A program made the translations under genes and the position numbers. Shown piece after piece: positions 45,807 to 56,831 of a stretch of DNA of 64,000 nt (its first letter is position 1; every line of letters begins with the position of its first letter). Under the pieces are notes generated by a model. The model was given only the letters and a program-made list of their open reading frames with translations. It was not told the origin of the DNA and did not search any database. Source of the DNA: Lepeophtheirus salmonis (taxonomy: Eukaryota; Arthropoda; Copepoda; Siphonostomatoida; Caligidae); the NCBI RefSeq assembly GCF_016086655.4, contig NC_052137.2, positions 1,488,001 to 1,552,000 on the forward strand. Direction: 5' to 3'.

Positions 45807-46212
45807 CCGAGTGGTCCATTAAAATCTGAACACTTTGAATTTTAAACTTCAACAAATTATAATTTATTATTTAACTATAGAATTTCAACAAAATGAATAC
45901 CATAAATAAATGTGTGACAGAGCTTTCTTAATCCTTAATGTAGAGACCCTTTGCAGAATTTTAGGCTTCCAGTTCCAGAAGGAAGGCCTGGCATCCGCTG
46001 CAGATGTAGTCCCTCTTTGAAGGTGTCTCATAGCTGGCTGACAGACAGTGGCATTGAAGGCGAACGGAGGAGATGAGTTGATATCATTGCTGGTGTCAAA
46101 ATGACCTATTCACCACCACAAGGATCTTTCCATCTATTTTTTTATAGTTCTTTGGACAGTCTGGTATGAAATCCCGAGATCTCTTGCATGGGCTCTCATG
46201 GACTTCAAAAAA
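45807..46212 (-). mobile_element. Truncated, internally deleted mariner
   Basis: Begins after TA with CCGAGTGGTCCATTAAAATC. Minus-strand content: a C-terminal remnant at about 45,930-46,060 (frame-broken), joined near 46,090 to the HTH-linker stretch, whose DNA (TCCATGAGAGCCCATGCAAG, CGGGATTTCATACCAGACTG) corresponds to the RDxGISxQTVQRxIKK region of the 58.4 kb element. The sequence stops matching at about 46,212, so the N-terminus and second TIR are missing. Confidence 0.75.
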
Positions 46213-46489
46213 GAATTGTCATATTTTTGAGAATGTAATTATTAAATTTACGAAGGAAATTTTTTTTTTTAAACTGCTCAAATCGATTATTCCAAAAATG
46301 AGGTATAAAGTATGAACCGTATGTCGTTATAGTGTTCATATTTAAAAAATATTTTTATTCCTAAAGACATTCATTAAATAATTGTTACCTTCGTTTATGG
46401 TGCGTGTACATAAAAAAAAATCCCAATTAATTTTTATATTTCATACTTACAACCCAATATTTTATTTGATAGGTTTAGTATTCAATTTT
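46213..46489. other. AT-rich intergenic DNA
   Basis: Nothing recognised. Confidence 0.4.
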
Positions 46490-46735
46490 GCAGTACGAAT
46501 TGAAATATCCAAGAGTTTTAGTTACATTTTAAAAGTTTTATTTGATTTACAAAACTTATATATGGCCCGATATGGCTTTTGAACGCTAAGCTATCAATTT
46601 ATCATTATTTTATTTTGATGATGAATTGTGGTTCTTTCAATTATAGTCCACCTTGCAACACCACGTGAAGGGTTATAAAGAATCACTTGTTGATAACTAT
46701 TATAGCGCACTTTTATGTTGACGGGCCATTGTTTT
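46490..46735. repeat. Satellite-like repeat copy
   Basis: AGTACGAATTGAAATATCCA, ATATATGGCCCGATATGGCT, TCACTTGTTGATAAC and CACTTTTATGTTGACGGGCC match the order of the unit. Confidence 0.5.
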
Positions 46736-46739
46736 AATA

Positions 46740-47423
46740 AAGAAATAAAAAAAAATAAGCTTAAGTTTGTTAAAAAAGTAGGGGTTTCGTGTATAGAGTA
46801 TTATTGATTGTAAGCAAGAGCACACAAAATAAAGAATAAAGACTGACCATGGTATACTTCATCCTTTTATTGTTGTTGTTATTAATATTGGGGTTCAATT
46901 GAGTTTCTGTCATTTTTGACAACCAGATGAGAACTTTGGTGAAAAGCACAGGCTGTTATATATGAACAATCATTGTATTCAACATATATATGTTTATAAC
47001 CATACATAGTTATAAATATGATCTACCATGTACATACATAATATTTATGACCAAAAGTCTTCTTACACTCTGAGACCAACAAGGGCTTTAACTTATAAAC
47101 CATCAACCAATCCTTGGCATTAACACCACAATATTAATTAAGTAATGAATCAGCAATAAAAATCCATTGTAGAATGGGTTTTGGGAATGTAAAAAAAAAA
47201 AAGAAAAACCAAAAATCAACCCACATAATTTAAAGAATGTTTTGGAGGAGAAAAGGAATAATACTCATGACGTTTCATTAGATTAGCTACAATCAGCTGT
47301 GACAAGGGAGGAAGGAGAAAGGATATAAACAAGGACGTTTGCTAGAATTACTCGGATGTCGATCCCAATTCTACTCTGAAACCAAAAAGGAATTAAAATT
47401 GTAACTCTGCAATAAATCCTCAG
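46740..47423. other. AT-rich intergenic DNA
   Basis: No gene is seen. Confidence 0.45.
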
Positions 47424-47645
47424 CAGGGGCGTCCGCAGGGGGTGGGCTTGAGGGGTTGTAGCCCCCTCCCCACCCAAAAAAAAAAAACATTTTTACTTTT
47501 TACTAGAAAATTTAACTTTGAAATTTTTCACAAAAATTTAACTTTTAGTCAACAACGGAGAATTTTTGAAAAAAATAAAAAAATTTAAATTTTTGTAAAT
47601 AGCAATGGTTTTTTGGAAACTACTCAGAAATTAAATAATAATGAC
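47424..47645. mobile_element. CAGGG-CGTCCGC MITE, one end only
   Basis: CAGGGGCGTCCGCAGGGGGT then GGGCTTGAGGGGTTGTAGCC is the family's left end. AAATTT-rich blocks follow to about 47,645. No opposite TIR is visible, so the copy is truncated. Confidence 0.6.
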
Positions 47646-48495
47646 AACTGCTAAGGAAAAGAAAATTCATTCTTCCTACAACATTCACCGGATTTTCATC
47701 ACTGTTTATTATTTTACTTATTTTTAAAACGCAGTTTGACCATAATAAGCACTCATTGGACCTCAACCCTCTTCAATATCTTCTTCTTCATAATCTTTTA
47801 TCTTCTTATGTCCCTCTCCGTCATTCATGAGCACGCGTACTTTATACTTGGACGTTATCTTCTCAAAAATGAAAGGATATTAAAGACAGCTTTAGAAAAA
47901 CCACTGTTCAGGTGTCAACTACAAAAAAATCAATCTCGTCTAACCTCATATATTTAACAATTAAAAGTAAATTTGTTCTACTAAACTATTCATTTGAACC
48001 AAAGAGAACCTCGTTATTATTTTCTTTAAAAAAAATGGTGGAATTATATACTTAGAAGAGAAGGAAGTCTTATTTTCAACTCTATCCCACAAATCCTGGA
48101 TGAGTCTAATAGGATTAACCTACATTCTAATTTGATTTCAATCTCTGCAATGAAAGTGTATATTTTTTGTTATATAGTGGATTCATGCAACTTCTTTATT
48201 TTCTTTCCTACAATATACTTTTATACAGAATTATACACTCTTTCCATACTTAGAAAGGCGTATAGAGTTTGCAAAATCCCTCACCTTCACAGCATAAAAA
48301 CAATCTTGAATAAAAATCAAGAAAATGAGAACCCCCTAATTAATTTCTTACATTAAATAATAATACACAGCCTATTATTTCATATATATATATATTTGAG
48401 TCAATAATAGGCCTTTTATGAATTAATATACTTCAGAATTTGAGCTGTAGCTTAGAACCTTGGTTGTTTGTTTTTTTATTATTTGAGACCCGGAC
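47646..48495. other. DNA with two long frames, no supported gene
   Basis: Plus-strand frames at 47,736-47,957 (hydrophobic start, then LGRYLLKNERILKTALEKPL; no ATG at its start) and 48,132-48,356 (ATG at 48,150, MKVYIFCYIVDSCNFFIFFP). No repeat family was recognised across them. They may be chance or pieces of a fast-evolving gene. Confidence 0.25.
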
Positions 48496-48499
48496 GATA

Positions 48500-49165
48500 C
48501 CTTTCAAATACATCAAATCTATTAATTTACTATTCTTTTATAGTGATCATCAATTTTAGCTACTTAAAGAGTGTCATTTGCAACACAGACAAAGGGTTGA
48601 CATGAATCATTTGCTGACAGAAATGGAAGAAGATTTGACAATTTTTGTAAGCTTGCTTTTGTTTATATGAGTACATTTTAAAAAGTTGATTTAGTTAGAA
48701 TAATTTGTTGAGGGAAATTGAAGAATATTCGCTGAAGAATACAAATATAATCCCCAGTCCATTTGGTGTAAAATCATGTCAGCTTATTTGTATGTGGACA
48801 GATACTACATACAGCCCAATATTTTATACACATATTTGAATCAGTCGTAGACTTCATATTCAGTTTTGTGGGATGAGTTAAGATACTCAAGAGCTGTAAG
48901 TAAATTGTATGCTCCTTATTAGAGTTAAGGAACTTATATTTTCCCCGATTTGACCCCTTTGAAATTTAGTCCATTAATGTATCATTCTTTAATTGTGACG
49001 GGCAACTAAATTCAATTACATTAAGTGACATTTGCAACAAACTCAAAGGTTGTAGATAGAAATTGATGATAATTTTTCTATATAGGTAGGTATGAATAAG
49101 TTCAAGTTGTAATCCACACTCAATTTTGAGAAAGTTCTTTCCAGCTTGCTTTTGTATTGATGGGT
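48500..49165. repeat. Satellite-like repeat, two tandem units
   Basis: Partial unit at 48,500-48,670 and full unit at about 48,705-49,165. The GAATAATTTGTTGAGGGAAA / GTTGTAGATAGAAATTGATG landmarks are about 345 bases apart. Ends with AGCTTGCTTTTGTATTGATG then GGTCACATTTGC. This is the clearest evidence for the unit length. Confidence 0.6.
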
Positions 49166-49760
49166 CACATTTGCAAATTATTATTTTTCTTTAATTTAAG
49201 AGAAAAAGAAAACGTCATATTTCATTAAATTTTCTGTTAAAGATTAAATTGATTTATCAGGAGGGGAGAAAAATATATATATATACTTTTTTTTTACTTT
49301 TCTTGTTTATCTTCTTTTTCTTTTTTTACGTTTTATTTTTTGTTTTTTTAGTAAAACTATTATAGAGAAAATATGGTGCAGTATACAGCTTTTTCCTTAT
49401 TTCTTTCTCTCTCTCTCTCTTTCTTTATTCCCCCTTTCTCTTGATCATAGTTTGATACTCTGTTGTTTTAGTATGAAAATAATTTTTATGAATTTATAGC
49501 TTTGCATTTCTTAGAAATAAGAAGAAAATATCCCGCTTAATAAAGTACATAAGTCCAACAAAACCTCTCTTTAGGAAATAAAAAAAAAGGAAAATAAATT
49601 ATAAATCATTTTTCCCATATTTTCATTCGCATAAAAAAAATAACATCTATTCTTTCAGACCGTTGTAGTAAAAGGCAATCTATGTCTATTGACTACTACT
49701 AAGGAGCTTAATTTTGACAAAAATTGTACTGTACTGCATTTAAAAGTATTACTATGGATA
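49166..49760. other. Low-complexity intergenic DNA
   Basis: (TA)n near 49,273-49,285 and a CTCTCTCTCTCTCTTTC tract near 49,406-49,423. No gene is seen. Confidence 0.5.
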
Positions 49761-50007
49761 GGGTGGCCCTTACAAATCAATGTTTTAATTAAACTTCCAT
49801 CATGGTTCTCCAGTTTGTTCTTTCATTATAAAACTTTGTATTCCATCATATTTTTGACTTTAATTAGTATATAATGGTGGTCCTCACTTCTTAATGTTTT
49901 GACCTTTATGATATCTCCAAGTTTTCAAATAACAAAGAGTTATTTGAAAACAATTTTTCTGTAAGCATAAATATATTTCTTGTCAATACCCATACGTTTA
50001 CTGATTG

Positions 50008-50613
50008 AAGGGGCATCCAAGGGGTAAGCTGGAGGGATTGAAAGCCCCCCCCCCAAGTTAACAACTTTTTGCTTTTTACTCGATTTTTTTTTGTCATTGG
50101 GCCAAATTATGCAGCAGAGCAAAAAATTTAATATTTGAAATTTTTTTCCAGACAATTTAATTGTTTGTGTGTCGCTATGAATTTTTGTAATTTTTTGTCA
50201 ATAACTATGGGTTTTTATAAATAATTTCCAAAGAATATAACATTTGAAAAAAAAAAATTGATTATTCTTTGTGAATAGCTGTGAATTTTAGAAATTTTTT
50301 CCAATAAATTTAATATTTTAAAAGCTTTTTCGGATAAATTTAATATTTTAAAAGCTTTTTCGGATAAATTTAATATTTTAAAAGCTTTTTCGGATAAATT
50401 TAATATTTTAAAAGCTTTTTCGGATAAATTTAATATTTGAAATTTCAATTTTTGAAATTTTTTTTATCCACAAATGTAGTTTTTTGCTAATAGCATTAGA
50501 ATTTGAGATTTTTTCTAAAATATTACAAAATATTTCAAAAACCTAGCTTCCTTCCCCCTAAAAAAAGAATGTACATATATATATATATATTTATAATCCA
50601 GTGGACACCCCTG
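50008..50613. mobile_element. Nested CAGGGG-family MITE
   Basis: Left end AAGGGGCATCCAAGGGG, with CTGGAGGGATTGAAAGCCCC following. Right end, read on the minus strand, CAGGGGTGTCCACTGG. The interior is AAATTT-rich and contains four identical 30-bp units. The minus-strand frame (50,448 to 50,215) comes from those units and is not a gene. No clear target duplication. Confidence 0.65.
50311..50430. repeat. Four identical 30-bp tandem units
   Basis: Unit starts TAATATTTTAAAAGCTTTTT and ends CGGATAAATT. Copies at 50,311, 50,341, 50,371 and 50,401 show no differences, so the expansion is recent relative to the decayed surroundings. Single diverged versions of the unit occur in the flanks. Confidence 0.95.
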
Positions 50614-50979
50614 AATTGTGTAGTTTATGTAGCTTCAATATTCAATCCTTTTTAATACACATTAGATGTTATATAATATTTATCATAATTCAAAGCTCTA
50701 CATCTACAAAACAAAATATTCTTTGGTGCACTCTTCCCTTTCAAGTTGATAGTGGATAAATTTACATTTATTCTTTGTGTTGTAAAATTAAAAAAAAGTA
50801 TGGAAATGTTTTGAACTTTTTAGTTCAAAGTTTAAGATCCAATGGTACAAGTCTCTGAATGTTGTTCACATTTTACCATTTTTGGTGTATGAGTATATCG
50901 TTTTCATATTAAAACTGATGGAGATTGTGAGAGAATGAAAATAAAAACTTTTGTTTTAAGTACAGGATAAGAGCCACCC

Positions 50980-51169
50980 TAATGTGTGTACATTTATGCA
51001 AAAATAAGTCATATGGAGTTGGCGCTCTTCAAAAGTCATATACGTAGTAAGTTTTAAGCTTTGCCAAATCTGATTAAGACGATTGATAAAGTTGACTAAT
51101 ACATTTTAAAGATTGAAGTATGCCAATATTAAGTAACTTATATGTCATTGACATAAATTATGCTGAGAT
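50980..51169. other. AT-rich intergenic DNA
   Basis: Nothing recognised. Confidence 0.4.
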
Positions 51170-51785
51170 ATTTTTGCCATATATATTATGATTTCCACCG
51201 AAGAAAATACAACTACTTCCGCCACAATTTTAAGATGCGGAACTACAAAAAGGAATGTTTGAGCTTATTTTGACATTGTGGACATTGCCATCAAGAAAAT
51301 TTATAATTTAGTTTGGCAACGCAAATACCGGTAAAATATGGATCATTAGCAAACAAATTTTTTCTTTGATTCCAATATGGACTGAGGGCAATCTTGTCTG
51401 CCGTTGCCAGACAATATTAAGAATCTCATTACAGTCTCATACAGCCAAGAAGAACCAAAAAATCTGCAGCATCAATAATGTTGCCCCTTGGTTTGCCTCC
51501 AATTGGCCCACCTCTAGCCCTGACCTCAACCCCCTTGACCTAGCAGTTTGGGGTGTCATGAAAAAAAAAGTGTCTATTGCACCTCTCCACCAAATTTGAA
51601 TTCCCTCCGGACTGTCATCACAACGGCGCTGTACCTCATGTGTGCGGCCTTCATCCTGTAGAGCTACCAATCTGTTTTCTGGTGCGTTGAGGCTGTTGTT
51701 TCCTGTGATAGAAGACACATTTATATATAAAATAAGCCTAAATATACTATTTAAACATGCCTATCACAAATTGGTTTGTAGTTAT
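51170..51785 (+). pseudogene. Tc1/mariner transposase remnant
   Basis: The clearest part (51,435-51,600) reads SHTAKKNQKICSINNVAPWF then ASNWPTSSPDLNPLDLAVWG and VMKKKVSIAPLHQI. It holds the helix after the second catalytic residue and the third catalytic aspartate in SPDLN. A frameshift leads to a C-terminal tail ending near 51,715 in another frame. Upstream, 51,188-51,300 has an open patch starting MISTEENTTTSATI that may be the eroded N-terminus. The FQQD motif itself is lost. Same family as 2,010-2,340, whose downstream DNA it shares. The 93-codon opposing frame (51,437-51,718) is a shadow. Confidence 0.8.
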
Positions 51786-51859
51786 TGTTTGTTGATTCCA
51801 TACAGATCCTTATTTTTGTAGTTAATTCATGCTACTTCACGTTTCTCACTCGTTTTGCG

Positions 51860-52615
51860 TCATTCATGATTTGGGACTAAAGACTGTAGTCTGGTCCAGT
51901 TTATTCTTGATCCGGATCCTTGATGACGTCAATCAACTGCATTTCTATCTTTTTTTTAATCAGTTCTAGGTCTGACAGTCATAAGGACCGACAGTCTTAT
52001 CGACCAGTACTAAGGAGAGGTCAAAAGAAGTGCGATTAGTTTCTGCAATACTTGCTATGAATCAGTATTAATAATTAATAACTGGACAGAACCGAATAAA
52101 TAAGGACCGATACAATGCTTCTTTCCCACTTTTTATAGGATGATCCTTAACGTCAAAAATTTCAGCATCCCTAAGGAAGAAGAATAAATATCCATAGCTA
52201 TTCTAAAAAAAAATTTTTTTTTTCTTTTAAATAATTTCAACAATTAAATTTGAAATATAATTTTTTTGGAAAAAATTTTAAAAAAATTCATAGTTACTCA
52301 AAGAAAATTAAATTTTTTGATAAAAAAATTTGTAAAATTGATTAAAGTTTTTGATAAAAAAATTCAAATATTAAATTTTTTGATAAAATATACATTTTTT
52401 AAACTTCCTAGTAAAAATAAAAGTCCTTTATGTGCGGAAGGAATGAAGCCCCTCCAGCCAACCCCATTTTTTTTTGTTGCATATGATTCATACAGTCTTT
52501 AGAACCTGTCCTAAGACCGCACTGAGCCCAATATATAAGGAATGATACAAAACTAGTCCCCACTTTGTATACCTTGATCCTTAAAGTCAAAAATTTCGGC
52601 ATCCCTAATAAAGAA
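51860..52615. repeat. GGACYG repeat with inserted AT-rich MITE
   Basis: GGGACTAAAGACTGTAGTCT (51,872) and TAAGGACCGACAGTCTTATC (51,982) mark the GGACYG family. A segment of about 95 bp (ATAAGGACCGATACAATGCT through CTTAACGTCAAAAATTTCAG and GCATCCCTAA) occurs at 52,100-52,175 and again at 52,537-52,608. Between the copies lies an AAATTT-rich block (52,195-52,455) ending GAAGCCCCTCCAGCCAACCC, the reverse orientation of the CAGGG-CGTCC MITE family. Confidence 0.5.
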
Positions 52616-53371
52616 TGTGGAAACAAACAATTTGTTTATATGCCTTGCAACATCCGTAGAGGTAGTCAATGAATTGTGTTTCAATGAAGCAATCATAACT
52701 CAAATAACTTTATAATGACAATAATAAAGGAAACAGAAGAATAGAGTGTGAAGGAAGAATGTGAAAGTTTATAATAAACGCACCACACACAAGAGTACAA
52801 ACATAGCTGTCCGTATAAGTACATTTATATAAAATACATACATACAATGCTCAACAAACAATGAAATTGTGAAAATAGTTATACATACACACAATATTTA
52901 TGAGTTTCATGGGAATAATAATGAAGAAAATATCCCTCTTCCTTGTATATCTTACTTAGTCCTCCTTCTATATATCTAAAAACCTACATACCAATAGGGG
53001 AGACAAGGGACACTTTTCACTCAATTCATCCGAACTGGTTCTAAGGAAAGAGAGGTCATGTAAAATCAATCAAGAATGTTTTTTTTTCTATATCTCTAAT
53101 GATGATTCGTCTAAAATTAGATATATGAGCAGATTTCATCTCTTGCGCAATTCATTGTTATTGCATCTTTAAACTAAGACTCGTCTAATGCAATTTAATA
53201 GAACTCAACGTTTCGAACAGAATTATTTATTTTTCTATTGAATAAACTAGAAACATAAACTATTAGTTAAAATCAGTGTTCAAAGTATTTGAAGCATGTG
53301 TATGCTCTGAAACATTTTAAAAGTTATTTTCAAACAAAAAATCCATAACCCTAATCATCTACGTGCTGTAT
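52616..53371. other. AT-rich intergenic DNA
   Basis: No gene is seen. Confidence 0.45.
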
Positions 53372-53647
53372 TTATATTCTAAATTTTTTTTTATCAAGGT
53401 TAAGTGAATACAACCATCTTGTCTCCTCTTTCCTTTTTGGTGCGTGGACAAAACGTGGACAGACAAAGGTCGACCGTTGAATATAAAATAAAGCACTACT
53501 CCAAATGGTGTTGCTATATATCCCATTCAGACATTTCCTGCCTGAAACATAACCCACCAGCACCGTTCCTATATAAACTACCATTAAGAGTCCCTCCCAA
53601 TCCCCCTTATACATGTTGGGGCTGTTTTCAGTCACCGCCGTGTCCAA
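53372..53647 (-). other. 91-codon open frame, unrecognised
   Basis: The minus strand is open for 91 codons (NMYKGDWEGLLMVVYIGTVL then VGYVSGRKCLNG, later a CPRFVHAPKRKEETRW stretch) with one hydrophobic segment. It begins with TTG rather than ATG, and the plus strand is open over the same bases. It adjoins a GC-richer inverted-repeat block (53,600-53,870), so it may be transposon DNA rather than a gene. Confidence 0.25.
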
Positions 53648-53875
53648 AATAGAATGAAACCTACCAACACTGTTTTAACCCTTAAGAGCTCCTCAGAACC
53701 CATATGTACCCCCAAATGTTTGAGCTTTTTCGGGCCCCAAAATGGGATGAAACCCAACGTCACTATTTAAATTTACACACCGAAAGGGCCCCCACAATTC
53801 GAGACTGGTTTGTGTTTCATCTCATTTCAGGCCTTGTGGTACCCGAAATAGCCCCAAATTTTGAGTTATAAATGG
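53600..53875. repeat. GC-richer block with inverted repeat
   Basis: GGCCCCAAAATGGGATGAAA (about 53,735) and its partner, read on the minus strand as GGCCTGAAATGAGATGAAA (about 53,834), form an imperfect inverted repeat. A third related direct copy TCCAAAATAGAATGAAACC is at 53,642. Probably an eroded small element. Confidence 0.4.
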
Positions 53876-53879
53876 GGAA

Positions 53880-54892
53880 AAACAATCCAAAAAAAGTTGT
53901 TTAATTATGTTGTCATCATTAATTTTAAATTAAGTCACAAATCACATTCGATATGCCTCATTACAGATAATTGCATCAAATCGCCCATAACTTATATTTA
54001 TATGTAATGACATATATGTAATTAAAGAGTATTTTCTTTCTATTACGAGTTGTAAGAAAAGTAATAATATTAGCGTAATATATTACTAACCAAATTTTTC
54101 AAAAACTGATAGCAGAATCAGACGAGATTAAACTGAAAGGGACCTATTTCAAATCCCATATTAAGACAAAATACAACTCACTCATTTATGAATTAATTAC
54201 GCTCTTATTATATGATATTTGACGATAAAATAAACATTTAAAAGAATATATTTAAAAATAGGTTCGAAATTTGTCAATTAAACTCAAAGTCAATTATTGT
54301 TTTATTTGCATTTTAATACCCTACCTTTCTCTCTCAATTAGATTATTTTCATTATACATACATATACAAATAAAAAACTCATCACTGGCTAAAAGATATG
54401 CATGAAACAAAAATACATTCAGCTGTTTAAAAAATTAATTTAATTCATCATTCTACGGTGTTTTTTTTTCTCTCTCTCGTATACATTCGATTATAACTTT
54501 TTGAGACAGTTGATGTGTACAACTTTTGATTAAATTAATTGGTTTGCAAACCTATGAACATAAAAAAAAAAACTACAACAAAACACAAAATGTCACTCTT
54601 GTAAATAATATATCCATACTTTTACCTGTAAGAAGTGAACAAACACAAAAACAATTAGAATTGTCTACTTTTCTACATTTTTGTTGAACTACAAAAAGAT
54701 GTCAGTTCTTTTGACTCTTGTAAATAATACTTATAGCTTAAAACAATATGGTAATTGACAATTCTACTTTTTTATAATTGCAACCTGAACAAGATTTTTT
54801 TTATTTCCAAAACTGTTCTCATTATTAATTTCGTCTATACATTAAATGCAAATATCTGTGTGTGTCTGCGAATCACGGCCAAATCAATGAAT
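53880..54892. other. AT-rich intergenic DNA
   Basis: No coding sequence is seen. CTGTGTGTGTCTGCGAATCA at about 54,856 may already belong to the foldback element. Confidence 0.45.
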
Positions 54893-55352
54893 GGAATTTG
54901 CTGAAATTTTTTATATAGGTACTTAAGGCTCAAAAAATGGTTTTGGTACCATTTTTTGGCCTTCAAAGCCACTGCAGCCTTAAAATAGTATTTTTCTAAA
55001 AACTAATTTTTGGACGAACAAAAAATTATTTCATATAAAACAAAAATAAAGTCTATAAAATTTTAAAAATTGTTTTTCCTGCATGTTGGTATGTATCTTG
55101 GCACACTTTTAAAAAAAAGGAGATTATAAGATTTAGAGAAGAAAAAAAAGAGAGAATAGACAGTGGATTTTTGACAATAATATGAACAATGAGTGAAGGA
55201 CAGTTCAACTTGAATATTTTTTCTTCTCTAAACATTAAAAAAAAGTGGACAAACTGCAACTATTTTAAGGCCATCATGGCCTTCAAGCCAAAAAAATAAC
55301 ACCAGAACCATTTTTTGAGCCTTAAAAGCCTACATGAAAATTTTCAGCACGG
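54893..55352. mobile_element. Foldback element with arms of about 90 bp
   Basis: The left arm (about 54,895-54,988) contains GCTGAAATTTTTTATATAGG, then AAGGCTCAAAAAATGGTTTT, then CATTTTTTGGCCTTCAAAGC and CAGCCTTAAAATA. The right arm (about 55,261-55,350), read on the minus strand, has the same order (GTGCTGAAAATTTTCATGTA, AAGGCTCAAAAAATGGTTCT, TTTTTTTGGCTTGAAGGCC, GGCCTTAAAATA), about 80 percent alike. The loop of about 270 bp is AT-rich. No transposase is present. Confidence 0.7.
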
Positions 55353-55354
55353 AT

Positions 55355-55640
55355 ACGTATGGAGATTATAGTTTATTTCTTCGATTTCAAAGCTGTTTGC
55401 AGCTAATTTAATCAACTGTCATGATAGCTAAACATTTCTCCTCTCAAACAATCTTCAAATTGTAAGGCTTAACATGTTCATTTTCCGTATTTTTATTTTT
55501 ATTTAAACAGAAAATGTTTTTTGAGCATACTGGGAGATCGTATTATTTTTAACTATGGTTATAAGTGTAAGTCGTTGTTGGACTTGGAGTAGAACTAAGA
55601 TATCACAAAGGAGTAATTGTATGTTCTAACTTGATAATCT
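55355..55640. repeat. Dispersed repeat R1, copy 3
   Basis: TTGCAGCTAATTTAATCAAC, TCATGATAGCTAAACATTTC, CTCAAACAATCTTC, AACATGTTCATTTTCC. Further on, TAAGTGTAAGTCGTTGTTGG and GGAGTAGAACTAAG match the start module of copy 1 but in a different order. It directly abuts the foldback element. Confidence 0.55.
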
Positions 55641-55839
55641 GAAGAGTGTTTTTATTGCCCAGAGCTGTTCATTATTCAATTACTCTGGAGGAGATCAGAT
55701 TTAAGAATAAAGTAACTACAAGTGTTTTCACTCATGAATAACAGAGTATATTTATGAGGATTTATAGGAAAGTTATACGTTTAAGTTTTTGGTTTATTAT
55801 TTTTAACGTACCTGCCGTTGATATTATTTGAATCTATGT

Positions 55840-56095
55840 CTGTAACTATAGATTCGATCTATATTTAATTTTAAATGAGACGGATCCAACTGAATTTATC
55901 TTTTGGATAGATTTAGTGGGAATTTTTTCATCAAGACTGGTTCAAACTAAACTTATTTAAGGACCAAATTAGTTATTTCCATAAAAATCAATACGTTTTC
56001 GTATTTTTTTGGCCCATCTAGATCGAATTTTTCATGGACTGAATTAGTTTCCAAAATTATAACGGTCTCCGACCAATCTAAGATCCCAACACTAA
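55840..56095. mobile_element. TTAGTGTTG-family element, right part
   Basis: Ends in ATCTAAGATCCCAACACTAA and has interior GGTCTCCGACC and CTGAATTAGTTTCC motifs of the family. The left end is not located. Confidence 0.4.
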
Positions 56096-56722
56096 TTTGG
56101 ACATTCAAAAAGTACCAGAAGAAAAAAAACCTTGGAGATCCAAGATATAATAAGGTATTGATATGATATGAAAAATAGGATATAATAATATATACGAGAC
56201 CTCAATGTTTGATAAATTATAGTCTATTACAAAAATATTTTTGTTATCATGACTGTATTTTCGGGGATTTCAACCACTTCTCAAACAAAAACAATTTGTT
56301 TTTTTGTTATTAATAACATAGCCTAAATTGATATGTTTACGCAAATGCTTCTGCAAGAAGCCTTCTCCAGCCTTTCACCCCTTCATTAAAAAAAGAAGGT
56401 AAAAATAAAGGCAATGGTTTTGTATTATGTATTTTAAATGAGGCATTTCATTTATGATTGTATAATGTTAATGTACATATAAATTACAATTTAAAGATAA
56501 GAAATTGTATTATTAAAAAAAAAGTATTTTCAGAGAGGAGGAAACTTGCAACGCACACAAGAACCTCATTTGAGAAATCCTAATCTTAAAGATTAATTCC
56601 GAGTGCTAAATTACTAATACTTGTAACAAAAACCGTGTGTTGTGGTTAATAAAAATACTAGGTTGTAGAGGGGGAGAAGGGGATTAGATGAGGTTTTCAC
56701 ATGAAAATGTTTAAAGGTTAGT
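56096..56722. other. AT-rich intergenic DNA
   Basis: Nothing recognised. Confidence 0.45.
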
Positions 56723-56800
56723 CCAGTGTTTCTCAAAGGAGGTGCCGAGGTACATTGGGATACCCTTGATGGCTTTAAGGGTGCCGCAATTAAACATAGT
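56723..56800. mobile_element. hAT-like terminus
   Basis: CAGTGTTTCTCAAAGGAGGT then GCCGAGGTACATTGGGATAC and AAGGGTGCCGC follow the pattern of hAT ends (CAGTGTTTCTCAAAC...GTGCC). The opposite end is not identified. Confidence 0.5.
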
Positions 56801-56831
56801 TTAAAATCTAGTTAAATAAGATATTGAAATA

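Larger units (their letters stand above)
49761..50979. mobile_element. TA-flanked element with nested MITE
   Basis: Left end GGGTGGCCCTTACAAATC after TA. Right end, read on the minus strand, GGGTGGCTCTTATCC, followed by TA. Without the inserted 50.0-50.6 kb MITE it would be about 0.61 kb. No transposase motif remains. The GGGTGGYCC start links it to the 61.9 kb element and to the mariner TIRs. Confidence 0.5.

Noticed and set aside
50215..50448. 77-codon minus-strand frame with four repeats of a 10-residue block
   Set aside because: Produced entirely by the 30-bp tandem units of a MITE. No independent coding evidence.
51437..51718. 93-codon minus-strand frame
   Set aside because: Shadow of the plus-strand SPDLNPLD transposase remnant.
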